A stretch of 64,000 nt of DNA from NCBI RefSeq assembly GCF_033807715.1, contig NC_084592.1, positions 29,274,419 through 29,338,418 on the forward strand, in the 5' to 3' direction. Position 1 is the stretch's first letter; each line of letters starts with the position of its first letter. Of the stretch, positions 36,598 through 51,101 are shown piece by piece. The stretch comes from Cololabis saira. Taxonomy: Eukaryota; Chordata; Actinopteri; Beloniformes; Belonidae. A model generated the notes under the pieces. The model was not told the origin of the DNA, searched no databases, and saw only the letters and a list, made by a program, of their open reading frames with translations. Both the position numbers and the translations under genes were made by a program.

Positions 36598-38559
36598 GTA
36601 TACCTACTTCATCCTAAGTGAGACTGATTATAAACAAATTGTTTTTATTTTCTCACAATTTCAAAACTTCTGGATAAACTTGTGATCTCAAGAACACAGC
36701 TGAACGGACAGGACTTGGAACACTGGGATTCAATATGCAAGACAGATTGGTCCCTTGGAAATGTTCCTGGAAATAGGAAACATCCAGTTAGATTGGGCAG
36801 TTATTTGCATACTGCTTAAGGGGTGATACATTTTGGTAAAATCTGCATCACTAGTGGTTTAGTACGTGGTTTCAAAAATGACCAACGAATGAACAGCAGC
36901 GAGACAAACCGCTAGGCTAGCTCTCCTCCAAATGTGCTTCATGGAACCAGTTTAGCACACAATCTAAGATGTTAAATGCCAAATAAAATATACCATTTCA
37001 TTAAATTACAGTAACTGTTTTACTGGGGAGTTTGTAAATATATTCCTTCAATATTAAGTGAAAAGCGCCATGCTAGCAGTTCTCTCATGTTTTCAGTGAT
37101 GTTAATCTTCTCAACCGACAACAATAGAATGTACCAACTTAATGCATACAAATAGTTTAGTTTAAGCTATATCAGCAAAAAGTAGCCTACACTAAAAGCA
37201 TACAGATCCATGAGAAACGTTCTTGGTGCTGGTGAAAACTGCAAACTTCTTACTGAAAACATGAAGACCACAAGCCACACACCACTTACCAAGTTCAACT
37301 CAGTCAAAGAACATGCAGATGTTATACTGTAACATTTACAGATAATTGTTTTTCTCTTTGAAAAATGTTACCACCACCACTTCTTTTACAAAAGTAGTCA
37401 ACAAAATAAATGTAGCTCTGTTGTAACAACTGTGTTTTTATGCTATATTCAGCTACTGAATTGCTAGCTAAAAGATATACTGAGGCTAAAATTGGACCCA
37501 ATGTGAAGAAGAGAATAAATCAATTCATATTTTACTCCTTATCCAGCTGGTTATAGAGAAAACACAAATGTTGAGCCCACATGGCACGCTGAGACAGCAG
37601 CTGACAAATGACTGTGTCTGTAAGCTAATGCTATGTTTGACCAGCAGTGTAATTATATATAGTGTAATCTGTTGTAGCTACTACAGAAGGCCAGCCTGGC
37701 TGCTGCAACACACACGAATACACAAGCCAAAAATCATGTTATATAAGAGAGAAAAAAAATCATTCATGTCCCTGTGTCCATAAACTTCATCATTTATGTC
37801 TAAACCAGTCTGTGAAAAAAGTTTGGTGAAGCTTATGAAACAACAGAATTTTCTTTCTTTTATTTAAATACGTTCCCTAAAGCATTACCTGATGAATTAA
37901 AGTTATAAAAGAGGAAAGCGTGTCTTTTAAATCTCTGCGTGTACATCTCTCACAGAGGACAGAAAGACAAAAGAAAAAAATCAGTATTGAAAAAAAAAAA
38001 ACACACACGATGAGAAATAACAATTAAAATGTTTATTTCTGTTTTTTTGTGAATCTCTGAGTTCAAAACACATTTTTGTTTGGCTATGGTAGGGAATTTG
38101 CTTCCTAATTTGGTGTGAAGTTAAACTTGTGTGTACTTAAGCTTGAATAAGATGTTTGTAATTGCAGTTACTGTAGTTAGTCGCCATGGGTGAAGACATA
38201 CAAATAAAGATGGTCAAGCAAGGAACATTTCTTTTTTTTACTTCATAAACGAGAAAATCAGTGGACAATGAAATACTCTCATCAGCCTAATTTCATTTCA
38301 TAAAGTTTCCTTTGGTATTGTACAGACATTTGTCAAATCTTAGGTCTTGTATTTCAGTGGAAAGGGTTACCTGCTAAATAAACTGGCATATACGCCTACA
38401 CAGTGGAGCAGACATTATAACGATTTCTTTTATTCTATTTCTTCACCTACCTGTAGGACGCTATTACAACCCTTTTGTGCCCACATGGATTTAAAATATA
38501 CAACGGATGTTAGAAAGCTCCCCTTTCATTTGGCAGCTTAATGCTCTGAGCCATTTAGA
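36598..38559. other. Intergenic DNA, nothing recognised
   Basis: AT-rich sequence with no gene or repeat recognised. Confidence 0.5.
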
Positions 38560-38940
38560 TGGACTTGAACTAAATAAATCACATATATACAGTGAGAGAA
38601 TTATGGAATTATGCAGGTAATAATTACCAATCTTTTTGTCCTTGTTTTAATCGGGACTATATATTATTTATTTTTCCTTTTTTCTTTTCTTACTGGTTCT
38701 TTGTTGTTACATATATTTTCTTTTTTTGTGTTTGCTTCTTTTTTGGGTGGAAATGCTAGAAAGCATTTGTTATAGAAAGTGTAAATAATAATAATGTGAA
38801 GGTTAAAGGGTAGGCATTTATAAGCTCAGAGCTTCAGCCTATTCCTTTTTGATCTAAATGATTACATGACATGTTATGAATGAGTGTACCATACTGAGCA
38901 CATGATCGAAATAAATAAAATAAAAAAAAAATAAAAAAAA
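38560..38940 (+). repeat. LINE 3' untranslated end
   Basis: It contains GGTAGGCATTTATAAGCTCA and GAGCTTCAGCCTATTCCTTT and ends GATCGAAATAAATAAAATAA plus an A-rich tail, a pattern typical of a common fish LINE 3' end. No coding part is present. 5' truncation is expected; the left limit is uncertain. Confidence 0.65.
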
Positions 38941-38989
38941 GTGTATATACAGTATATTTATATAATTAAACATAGTCTTTACCAGGTAT

Positions 38990-39215
38990 TCCATCCATCC
39001 GTCCATTACCTACACCAGCGTATTCCTGTTTAGGGTCACAGGGATCTGCTGGAGCCTATCCTAGCTCTTTTAGGTGAAAGGCAGAGGTATGCCCTGGGTA
39101 GGTTACCAGTCCGTTGCAGGGCCACATACAGACAAACAAACACACGCACTCACACCCACTCCAACGGGTAATTTAGTACCCGCAGAAAACCCATGCTGCA
39201 AGAGGAGAAGATGCA
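38990..39215 (-). repeat. SINE-like retroelement, inverted copy
   Basis: It reads TTCCATCCATCCGTCCATTA, AGGGTCACAGGGATCTGCTG, GGAGCCTATCCTAGCT, then ACCCACTCCAACGGGTAATT: the reverse complement of the family's tail and body. It is the second most complete copy in the window. Confidence 0.75.
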
Positions 39216-40827
39216 CACATGCTGCCCTTTACCAGTTATAACATTTAAGGAAATAAAAGCTAAGATCAACAGCATCGTGAGCCATATAACCAAAACATGA
39301 TGGTACATTTTGTAAAATGATCTCAAACCTTCAATGATCCTTCTCTCACATAGTACACAGTGTTGTTAGGAAGCACTGTTGGAAAACATCACTGCTGTCA
39401 GTGTAACCGCAGTTATTTTGGTGGTTCATTTGTTGTTTGTTTTGCCAATTTAAGCTCAGCAATAAACTGTGACATTAAGGGAAAAAAAATGATATTGCAC
39501 CCCCCCCCAGCCTCACCTCTCCAGACAAAGAAAAAGCAACAAAAAACACTTGACTGTAGGGTAAATGTGCTACAAGGAAACATTCAATACAATCGTGATT
39601 TGATTGCAATCCTGATGCACATTTCTTTCAAATGACATGACTGATTGATTGAACAACATACACACACCTGAACAGGCTCCTTTCACCTTGGACAAAACCA
39701 CACTGGTGAGGTTGGAACAGTTTCTTCCTCCTGCCCTCTTCAACTGCTCGCTCTGTTATGCAGCAGTGACAAAACGTCTCAGGAAATGTCAGCCTCCAGC
39801 CTGCCTTCTGTACAGACTCCACCAATGTCAGCTGGTTGCCCAGTCAGCCACAACATGTCACTTCTAATCTCGCCTCCAGCCTGTTGGGCCAGTCTCTCTT
39901 TGCCGGATTCCTGAGTGGAGCCTTGGACAGCCGGATGGCTGGTGAGGAGTGACAGGATTTAGTCTCAGAGGTGGAGGAGGAAGAGCTAATGACTAATCTT
40001 GTGTGCACAAGACCACCAGAGAGGATTGGGCAGGGTTTAAGAAAGATATACAGGGGATAGAGCGTTGGGAACCAGACCAGGTGAAGAGCTGTGTCGGGGT
40101 GTGGAGGATGAGTGTAGGCAAGAAGATGAAATTTCTGTGCTGCATCTGAAGGTCTGTGCTAGTGAAGTCAACATTTACTGTGACAAGAAATGAGCCATGA
40201 AGCTGCTAAAACCTTTTAAATCTGTTAGCAAACAGTGTCTCTTTTATGGTGTCTCATGATTCCCTACTGTCTACAGCCTTTTCTGTAAGTTAAATATTCA
40301 CACTTCTGTAGCTCGTAGGAAAAAATAAAAAAACATCTTTACTTGGTCAGTGCACTCTCAATTTGGAGGATCTGGGAGGAATTGTGGACTAAGCTAACAG
40401 AAACACAGCACGAGCCCATGAAGCAGTTGATTTTCATTATATAAAATAACTCAATTTCACTGTGGTTTGAGCTAACACTTTGTAACACTGTCACCAAATC
40501 GACTACTTTTCGTGGATCCAGCTTGCGTGACTGTCAGATACAAAAGTGACAATCTAGGACTACTAGGACTCTTTTGAAATGTATGAGGTGAGAGTTGGTT
40601 TAGTTGATGAAAATTTGCTCCTCTATGGCCTCTTTGACCTCCATTCTGAGTAGCTGGTTTGAGAAAAGTGGTTTGTCAAATCCCATGAGTTGACAAAAGT
40701 GGTCTGCAGACCAGTTGGGTGACTGATTTGCTGTCAGATGGTGCAGTGTGTGACTCCAGTGGATGGATAAGCTACAAGCGCTCAGGGCCGAAGCACTGCT
40801 CACCACTACCAACACACTTTCATGTAA
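39216..40827. other. Intergenic DNA, nothing recognised
   Basis: 39650-39960 is CT-rich with open frames on both strands but no motif. A short C run lies near 39500-39508. Confidence 0.45.
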
Positions 40828-40911
40828 AAAAAAAAAAGCCTCACAGCTAGAATTTCCTGGGTTCAATTCTCACGGGGACGCTGTGGATGTTGAGGGCATG
40901 TTCACTTCCTC
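40828..40911 (+). repeat. SINE-like tRNA-derived head fragment
   Basis: AAAAAAAAAAAAGCCTCACAG followed by CCTGGGTTCAATTCTC, which contains a tRNA-type B box (GGTTCAATTC). It then runs into a decayed GTGGATGTTGAGGGCATGTT, corresponding to the body start at 4686. It supports a tRNA origin of the family's head. Confidence 0.6.
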
Positions 40912-41480
40912 ATGTCATATTTTAATATATATTGATATATTTTCAAACGCGATATGGTACGAGACAATATCGTTTATATCCATTAAATTATTATTTTTTT
41001 TAATGATTTTGATATAGCTTATTTTGTGACAAATTGACTTGAATGTTTTATTTGAGATTTGCACAAATGTTTTGTTATTTGCACAACTGTCAACCTCAGT
41101 GGAAAAGTCTGCCTGTTACTGTCTACATTGTATTAATTGCACAGTGTATTTTAATTTAATTGTTATGCAGGAAAGGGATATTTGTTTTATTTTATTCAAG
41201 AAGAATTTTTATTCTATATATGCAGGCAGTTTATTCATTTGTTTTATACATTTTGATATTGTGCAGTACCTGTGTGACATTTGTCACGAGGCTTTGTATT
41301 AAAACCGACTGTTTATTTAAGGGTTTGCCTCAGAAAAAAATGAAGCTAACAGAGATGCTATGCTATAATGCTTTGGGGGAAACCCCAATTATGCCACAGA
41401 AAAAATATCGATGTATATCGAGTATCGCCATTCAGCTAGAAAATATCGATATGACTTTTGGTCCATATCGCCCAGCCCTA
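40912..41480 (-). mobile_element. hAT-type MITE, one end decayed
   Basis: Read on the minus strand, the element begins TAGGGCTGGGCGATATGGAC followed by several ATATCGAT motifs, a well-known fish MITE end. The other end (near 40912-40990) keeps ATATTGATATATTTT and GCGATATGG motifs but has lost a clean terminus. The interior is AT-rich and non-coding. Confidence 0.65.
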
Positions 41481-41660
41481 GGTGGGGTTGGTGAAAGTTA
41501 AGGAGGAGACTTGAGCTCAGTGTGGGGCCCTCCCGGGGTTGGCAAAAGGGAGAGCAATGCCCAGGATTGATACTTAGGTAGGAGCACTGGGTGATTCAAA
41601 ATCAGGGGATAAAAATATAAAAAAATAAATAAATAAAAATTAAAAAATAAATATATGCAA
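41481..41660 (+). repeat. Retroelement-like repeat, copy 1
   Basis: AAGGAGGAGACTTGAGCTCA, GAGAGCAATGCCCAGGA and TTAGGTAGGAGCACTGG, ending in an A-rich ATAAAAATATAAAA tail. A second copy occurs at 52310-52420 in the same orientation. The A-rich tail suggests a non-LTR element; I do not know the family. Confidence 0.6.
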
Positions 41661-41739
41661 CAGAAGTCGAAAAGGAAGCGAAAAGAAAAAAGAAGGCAAT
41701 GCAAGGGTCAATATTGATGTTGCTAAACATTTTAAATGG

Positions 41740-42180
41740 ACAATTGTCCTGTGGTTAAAAGAAATTCTTTTTTGAAAAGTGTGGACAGACACCACATTCT
41801 CCGGACTTTTAACAGAGACGTGCCATTTAGCTTGTTATCAGTGCTCATTTCCAAGTTCTGAAGCGGATTAGAGCCTATATAATGAGCAGGTTGCACATCT
41901 GGTAAGGAAACATCAATGATGAAAGGTACTGTATATATAGGCGACTTCTCCTTCAGATCTTGCATCTTTCAGCAAGACAATGCCAAACCGCATATTTCAT
42001 GCACGGTGGCTTCGTGTGAGTGCTGACCTGGCCTGGGCCAGACCTTTTACCACTTGAAAACAGTAGGTGCATAACAAAATTAAAAATATGACAAACTTGA
42101 TGGAAATGTCACAATGTTTTGATAAAATAAATAACTGTTAAACATTAAAATTAATTAAACAAAAAACTGGACTGAGACCA
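41740..42180 (+). pseudogene. Tc1/mariner-like transposase relic
   Basis: The plus strand reads FQQDNAKPHISCTVAS at about 41969-42016, the family motif around the second catalytic Asp (QQDNAKPH). Upstream, GCAGGTTGCACATCTGGTAA and ATCAATGATGAAAGGTACTG match the region just before it, and downstream comes TTTACCACTTGAAAACAG. Stops and deletions interrupt the frame, and no terminal repeats are seen. It belongs to a different Tc1 subfamily from the relics at 640-2830 and 15610-16190. Confidence 0.75.
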
Positions 42181-44714
42181 TTTTTGTTTTCATGTAAAAG
42201 AGAGAAAGCAAAGAAAATGCTGCATGCCAGTGTAGCTTCAGTAGAGTATTTTCCGCTGCATCCTGAATATCCCCCCCTTAGTCAGTCATCATAAACTAAA
42301 GCAACCATTTCTGCGTCTTTGCATTGGCAGTGAAAATGAGCTTATTGCTTGCTCTTCAGGGGGCTTCAACAGCATCACGCTCTATATGTAAACGTCTAAA
42401 GGCTGTTTATTTGTGGTTTTCATCTCTCGTCTCAGGACGAGTGCGTGAATCCCTCATGGAATTGAATTCTGTGTGTGTGTATGTGTCTGTGTGTGGGGCA
42501 CATTTTTGTGCTAAAGGCTTTGTGTTTTGAGGGCAAAATGTATATGCTGCGCTTTGGGAGAGTCTAATGTGACGGGCACTTTGTTTACATCACAGCAGCA
42601 GATCATTTGTAAGTTGTATGGGCAGAGGGAAAGTTGATTTCTTTATTTACTCCCCAGGGAGGTAGTTCTGAAGTGCTGCATGATGAAGTTTAGCCTCTAT
42701 ATATTACAGTGCAGTGCGGGGAGACAATTAGCTGTGAGAAATAGTTTCCATACCTTTTGAATAGAAAAAAGCAGCTTGACAGTTTCTTTTTTGTGTCGAA
42801 CAAAGGAATTTCAAGCCTTTGTTTTTTTGTGTGTGGATAGCGCCATGTAATTTCACAACGGGTGTCATTCGCTGGCGTTAAGTGAACTGGTAAAACCCTC
42901 TGTGATTTCACCTACAGGTTTCTAAGGAGTAGTTTTGAAGCCAGTTTGGTGGGAACTGACTGCCCAATCCCATTAATCCAATAAGGGGCAAATGGGCAGA
43001 ATGAAAAGCTGGTACACATTCAACTTAAAACTGTTGCAATAAGCTCCCTATTTTAGCTTAGTTTATGGTACCCTTTGATGCTTCCTAACACCAACGTCTC
43101 GCATTCATTGTGATCAAATCTGTTCTCATTCCAGATGTTTTGATAGCGACATTCAAAATGAGGACTGCCTTGAAAACAAGAAACTGCAAAGTGCTAAGTA
43201 GCTATGATAATCACAGCGACCTGTTAGCATTTTGTAAGGCAGCCATCATTCAAAAACTGTATTGCTAATTATGCATACGTTTGTCATCTTTTTCTTTTCT
43301 ATAAACAAACTGTAAGTTTGTTTATTTTTGCTGTGACGTTGGACATTTTGAGACAAGGATCATTGGAGACCGACTCACTTTTGAAGCCAACCCCTGGTGG
43401 CCATTCGATTAACTCCAATTTCTCCTCCTGCATTCTCAACAGTCCAAAAACCAGATGTTTCCTCTTAGCTGTGTCTCAAACGTGGGACGCACAAAAGTCT
43501 TATGTCTAATTTACAAAACTGCAAACACCATGGAAGAGGAGAGTAGAGTCAGGTGGAGTGGCTGATTGTACCCCCTTAACCCAGCTGCAGAGATGAGATG
43601 AGAGGTGTGAGAACATCCTTGAAAAAGATGCTTTCGTATTGGATCCTTGTGGTACTTAATTAAAAGGGTTTTCGGTGCTTTTGTTTTCTGATCTCCCAAG
43701 ACATCCGTGTTTTGCATTTTCTTACTAAAATCAGTTTCACCCTGCATGCTTTGCACTTGAAGCTGCAGGCTGTAGGTGTCAACCTTGCTTTCCTCATTGC
43801 ATATCTCTGCTGAGTCTCTGGTGTGAGGAAAAAGGGCCAGCAATGAGATGATGAATAGCTGTTAATGACATTTCTGCTGTGGGTGTTGATTATAAGAACA
43901 GGAGAACAATTATCACATTTTGTGCAGATGAGCTGTCTCCATCAGCATCTTAGATCATGATTAATCTGTGCGTCACTAAAATACACAATGCTTATGTAAC
44001 CATGAAAAAAACCTCTTTATTGGCATCTACACTTCTTTTGTATATTGGTGTTGTTTACCACAACTGAAAATGCAGTCAACTCTAGAGCAGGAAAATATAG
44101 CTCTCATGCTCTATTTCATTTCATTGATAATGACTCAACACACTTCACTAAACCAGTGTAAACAAAGTATTTCCAAGAAAACAAATGCGACTGGGAAACA
44201 TATTTCCCTGTAAAATGACGAGATGGTGCCTTACATAGGGGCTGCAATTTGAACTTGGTCAACAATCGTGACATGTTAAGGTATGGATTGTAAATTGAAT
44301 TAGCTTTGACTTCATCTTTTACAGTAGGAGCTTCATCAATAATAACTCAAAAACTCTGGTAATAAAGATGTTTAAATACGGTGGAGTTAGACAGATACGT
44401 TAAGAAAAAAAAGGCAGTCTTAAATGACAACCTTTGTCCTGTGTTAGAGGATGTTGACCCATCCGTCCACCCTGACCTTCTGACTTTATCATCTTTTAAC
44501 CAGAATGAACTACTGTACTTCACCTTAAAGCCACAGTATGTAGTAATGCCACTCCTGATGAAAGGGGGTCACCATATCCCAAGTAAATTCATGTCAGCTC
44601 TTGGCACAAGACACAACAAATGGCTCTGTAATAGCAATCCCTGTAGAAATACAGTACAATGACTACAATGACTGCTAGCAACAGTAGGTTATCTGAGTTG
44701 ACAGCTCTGCATCA
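42181..44714. other. Intergenic DNA with one dispersed repeat core
   Basis: No gene. 43530-43590 contains, inverted, the core of the dispersed TTAA-type repeat (GAGTCAGGTGGAGTGGCTGA). The 110-codon frame at 43511-43843 and the 93-codon frame at 44381-44662 have no motif. Confidence 0.45.
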
Positions 44715-45902
44715 TATTTATTTCCTTTATCTGTGAATAAACTATCAGTTTCCAGATCTGCAAATCATTGAAACCGGTATTCATTCATACTTTATCTCAA
44801 CTAATTAGGGCCCGAGCACTTACAGTGCGAAGGCCCTATTGTATCTGTAGGAATTTTTTTACATTTTTTTATTTTTTATTCTTCTTTCTTCCGACGAAAT
44901 GAGGGCCTTTTTGCCCCCCCTAAACGTGCCCCAAAAGTCACCACATTTTGCAAGCCAGGCCTGGCGAAAAATTTGATATTTAATGGTTTGCATTAATGGG
45001 CGTGGCAAAATGGCTCAACAGCGCCCCCTAGAAAACTTTCTGCCTCAAGCCCCACGATACGGTTTGACGTACATGCACGAAAATCGGTACACACCTGTAT
45101 CATGTCGCAACTTAAAGAAAAGTCTCTTCGCGCATGGACGAAACCCAACAGGAAGTCGGCCATTTTGAATTAATCGTGTCATTTTGGCGCAATTTGTGCC
45201 ATTTCTTCAGCCGCTTCAGAGCCCGAACCGTAACGTGCACCCACGTATGTTATACATTAAAATGTGCGTCTCCATCCTGCGACGACTCGCATTACTTTTC
45301 TCTTTCAAAAGCGTTACCGTGGCGACGCTAGACGCCAAAAAGCGCGCCCCCCCTTTATCTGATTGGTCCATATTTGATAGTTCCCCAAAAGTCACCAAAT
45401 TTTGCAATAAATTTGATATTTCATGGTTTGCATTAATGGGCGTGGCCTAACGGCTCAACAGCGCCCCCTAGAAAACTTTTCTCTGCCATAACTTTTGAAC
45501 GGGTCGTGATAAAGACATGTGGGTGGTGTCATCGGACTCTGTATTGAGTCCTTGACCTTCATTGGCCTGAATTAGCCCCGCCCCTTCTTTTGATTGGTTG
45601 TCCCTATTTTCTCATATAACTTTTGAATGGTTTGACATAAAGACTCGTGGGTGGTGTCATCGGACATGGTTTTGAATCCCTTGACCATAATTGGTGTGAA
45701 TTAGCCCCGCCCCTTCTTCTGATTGGTCGATATTTCATAGTTCCTATTTTCGGCCAGAACTTTTGAATGGTTTGACATAAAGAGTCGTGGTTGGTGTCAT
45801 CGGACTTAGTTTTGAGTCCTTGACCTTAATTGGTGCAAATTGCACGCTCGAGGGCCCGTTCATCTCTGCTTGCAGCTTTAATTTAGAATTGGGGTTGTAT
45901 TA
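44715..45902 (+). mobile_element. Tc1-like 3' end split by an inserted repeat
   Basis: Left block 44715-44805 (CAGTTTCCAGATCTGCAAAT...TTTATCTCAACT) and right block 45882-45902 (TTTAGAATTGGGGTTGTAT) together match the usual 3' terminus of the Tc1 subfamily of the relic at 41740. Between them lies the teleost repeat copy 2. The right block has the typical terminal GAATTGGGGTTGTA. Confidence 0.5.
44806..45881 (-). repeat. Teleost GGGCCCGAGCAC repeat, copy 2 (inverted)
   Basis: It begins TAGGGCCCGAGCACTTACAG and ends CTCTGCTTGCAGCTTTAA, the reverse of copy 1. It is about 217 bp longer than copy 1 and holds three subunits of the GGTGGTGTCATCGGAC type where copy 1 has two; it also repeats the GGCTCAACAGCGCCCCCTAG block (45013 and 45450). 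Inverted relative to copy 1, 23 kb away. Confidence 0.85.
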
Positions 45903-47849
45903 AAAAAAATAATCAAAAAATTAATTATGAATAATTAATTAATTAAGTAATTATGATCTACAAAAAAAGGTTCAAACAGTATCTTCACAGAAGCTTTATC
46001 AATCCCTGCATGTATAGTGCTGTGTATTGGTCAGACTTACTAAATTGGACAATAAATGAAATGCCTTGGGAAAGAAAGCTATAAGAGGGGCAGAAAATAT
46101 GTAATGTTGGCTTTGAATATAGGAGGCAGATAAAATAACCTGTCCTCGTTTCCTGCTTAGCCGAGCATTCACAGAATAATAGCTGCTGCAATTAAAGTTG
46201 TGCAAATGGGAAAATATTCTTTTCCCCTCCACACAGGACCACATGAAAAAGCCAGTATTGTTAGCCTGTTTTCTCCGCTCCTTTCTTCTTTTCTTTCCTC
46301 CCTCCCTCCGTCCTCGCTCGATTCTCCCTCCTACACACCTCTCGGAGCTTGTAGCTGGAAGAGCTTTGCTAGCATCATCCAGGCACACACACACTTTCAA
46401 ACGAGCTATGCTACTGTAGCTTTCTGATGACAAAGAAAATGAAAGCTGGTGTGATTACAAGAAATCTGGGACATGACCAAAATGCAATTTCTGGAAAATG
46501 ATCCGGGGGATGGAGAGAGTGTAAAATGAACAACTGAGCAGCTCCGAAAGAAACAGCGAGGGAAAAAAACAGAAGTCTCTCAAGCACATCACCATTAAAA
46601 AATAAAATCAGTGCTAGGTAATAGCACTATTTTAATTCCATAAACAACGACACTGAGGAAAATGTAGTTGTATATTTACAAGGGTTTTTACCAGGCTTAC
46701 GTAAAAAGGCATGATTTCATAACCCCAGGGAAGGACCAAAAAGGTAGGTGGATGTCTCCCCCAATGCTGCATGAAGGTTTAAAACTCACATTTTGGAACA
46801 TCATATCTGTTTTCCAGAGTGCAGGCTGATATTCCACTACAAAACTGTGTCCAGCAGGTGTTTACAGCACAATCTAAGTTAATGTAACTGAGCTGGTATC
46901 AAATGTGCCAGATTTGATCAGAGTATGGTAATACAACATTATTTTGTATATTTCTATAGTGTGGCTTGACTAATCTATTTTTCACGGATGTGATGGATCT
47001 GCTGACTATTAGTCTACAGAAAAACTTGATGGGGCAGTAACCGTGTCACATCCGTCTGTGACCACCCTCACCCCTATCCACTGACATCCCTCCCTTAATC
47101 CCAGTCAAATCCTGCTATTACAGAAAAAAAAATCCATTCCTACCGTTGCTCCCTCCCAATATAACCTTAATTTGCACCAGTCTTTCTCCCTTCCCATGTC
47201 ACACTAACTCTCAGCCCTCTTCCATTATTTTCGAGATGACAAAAAAAAATATGTGACAATTGAATTCCTGATGCTGGAGAGAGCGAGGGCTGGCCCAAGG
47301 GTGAACCCGCGGTTCTCATCAGCCTCCGTGATGCTTTTCACCTGCTTGCACCGAAAGCGCAGACACACCAGATACCGTCTCAACCCCACCGCCACACCAC
47401 TGCAATTCATATCATTCAGGGGCCTTGCGGCATGCATGGGCAAACACAGCAACAGATGCACACACACCCACACACTGGCAAAAGAAATTTCAATAATAAT
47501 TCCAGAGCACCATGTGTGATTAGATAGGTTCCCATAGAGAGATAAAGGAAAAAGCAAAAGTAGCGCAGGTGAGAGATAGAAATGGAAAGACAGTGGGTGA
47601 GACTGCTATACCGTCTGGATGAAGGATTGAGAGACTCCACTTCCATCTCATTTGCAGATTCTATCTATTTCCCCATGCCAGCAGAAAGGCTTATCGGCCA
47701 AACTCTCCTTACATGCTCTGCCTGAACATATGCTCTGGGAGAGCAGGGAATAAATCATCACCTTGATCATTACTTTGAATCTGATCAAAGACTGTCTTCT
47801 CAGTGTAACTGACATACAGTAAAGTTGTCATAAGGCTCTATTTAAGGTA
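45903..47849. other. Intergenic DNA; CT-rich tract and exon-like patch
   Basis: 46258-46340 is CT-rich. 47270-47400 is CpG-rich for its surroundings and open on the minus strand with AG and GT at suitable places, but I cannot name a protein. Nothing else recognised. Confidence 0.4.
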
Positions 47850-47935
47850 CCACCACATCATTTCAAGTGAGTAGAGGTCTAGACTTTGGCTAGGCCACTG
47901 CAACACCTTAGTCGTTTTCCCACTGTCGAGCCAAA
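47850..47935 (-). pseudogene. Short Tc1-like relic
   Basis: AGAGGTCTAGACTTTGGCTA followed by GGCCACTGCAACACCTTAGT matches the minus-strand Tc1 region usually read as GGTCTGGGCTTTGACTAGGC in fish. Only about 80 bp remain. Confidence 0.5.
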
Positions 47936-48919
47936 GAAGAGAGTATTGAAGCTGAGGCCAGTTGCTCTCCCATTGTCACTCCGAATGCCTAACAGGGTCA
48001 GTTCAGGCCGCCCTGCACACTGATTTTTGGCCTCACTTTTTTGTTTGGCCACGCATGGCTAAATGGGGGCTAGAGCCGGAGTCAAGGTAGAATGGTTTTA
48101 CAATTCACCATCTCTCTGATTTATTTTATTGCCCTTTCTTGTTAACTATGTTTATAATAGGCTTGCATCGCTTACAATTGCTGTTAACATTTGTCACAGA
48201 TATGGCCGATTTAGTTTTAACTCTCGCTATCTTTTACGTCCTCCTCACTCAGTGTTTACTCGCATGCTCCTTCCCAGCGGCTTGTGCCTATTGATGGGTA
48301 CAGCCATTCCTTTCAGTGTACTGAGCCTCTAGAATCAATTCATTACAATATTCTTTTCAAAACATTCATTCACTCAATCGTTCAGTGCCTGATCAGACCT
48401 CTGACTGCATGTTACTGAACTGAAAAACAGCTGAGTGGTTCATGATTCCTAGCTTCCAGTAGTGCAGTCGCTCCGACAAACACACCAGACTCCTCTTACA
48501 AATGTTAACATTGTATACTTTTCCTCACTGAATATTGGAGATGAATGCTGGTTTTAAATTACTTTTTAAGACTGGTATACAGTTTGGCATTGCTCTTGGA
48601 CTTGTAGGCCCTGATTCTGGCAGTTGAAGCTGCTGATAATCACTCAGGACTCACATTGACTGCTGGCTACTTTCAGTGGTCCTACCCTCTACCTACATTG
48701 GCTGTTAGTTCAGACAACGGGAGTTACCAATTTACCTACATCATCTGATTGCAGAGAAGCAATAGCATCATTCCAGTCTTGTGCAGTCTCTGCTTGCTGC
48801 TTTGTTCACAACTGACCTCAGCTGAACTGTGAAGCGAAAGGATTGTTTTGGTACGTGATTCAGTTTGTCATTTGTGACCCACATGCTATGGATAACCCCT
48901 TTGATAAAAGAAAAGAGGG
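47936..48919. other. Intergenic DNA, nothing recognised
   Basis: No gene or repeat recognised. Confidence 0.5.
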
Positions 48920-49215
48920 TGTGATGTTTCCCCCACAATACCAAACATTGAGTTCATGGTCAACTTAGTAAGTCCAGGGGATCCAGGTCCTGTGGCTGCA
49001 AAGAATACTTGAAAGTTGGCATGAACTGCTTCAGCTGTCATGCTGTGTTTGGTTTGACATGGTACTTTGCTTTATGGCCACACATCTCCAATTTTGTCTC
49101 TTCTGTCCTAAGAACACTCATGTGCAACTTTGCTAGCATAAGCCATGCTGTGAAAATCTTTCAAGAGGGAAGAGTTTCTTTCCTGCCAGCCAGCGAGATA
49201 AGCCTTAGGTGAAGC
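48920..49215 (-). pseudogene. Decayed Tc1-like transposase relic
   Basis: The string ATGTGCAACTTTGCTAGCAT, then AAGCCATGCTGTGAAAATCT and GAGGGAAGAGTTTCTTTCCT, follows in order a minus-strand Tc1-like transposase region common in fish; an upstream CAATACCAAACATTGAGTTC also fits. No intact frame remains. Confidence 0.5.
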
Positions 49216-49537
49216 TTGGTTTGCAACGCATAGAAAATATGCAATGGCTGAATGGCTCCACATAACTATTTGCAACAGTGGCAAAGCCAATTCAGACAAC
49301 AGTTTTATGTGCGTAAGCTCCCATATAAACCATATGGATTAGAGCACATTACCATGGACACACAGAGCAGGGAAATATGTCTACAAGACTGCAATAAACA
49401 TTTTGCAATTTTGATGTTGATTATATTGGTGCACAATGTAAACTTCAGTGGGAGTTTGGACTTTTCAACAGGGCTGGAAACCTAAACACCCTACAACCAG
49501 TTATTAAGGAAAAACATTTTAAATAGCTTGATTGTCT
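49216..49537. other. Intergenic DNA, nothing recognised
   Basis: No gene or repeat recognised. Confidence 0.5.

Positions 49538-51101
<1,564 letters not shown>

Noticed and set aside
40858..40870. tRNA gene (B box GGTTCAATTC)
   Set aside because: No matching A box, acceptor stem or cloverleaf could be drawn; the context fits a tRNA-derived SINE head.
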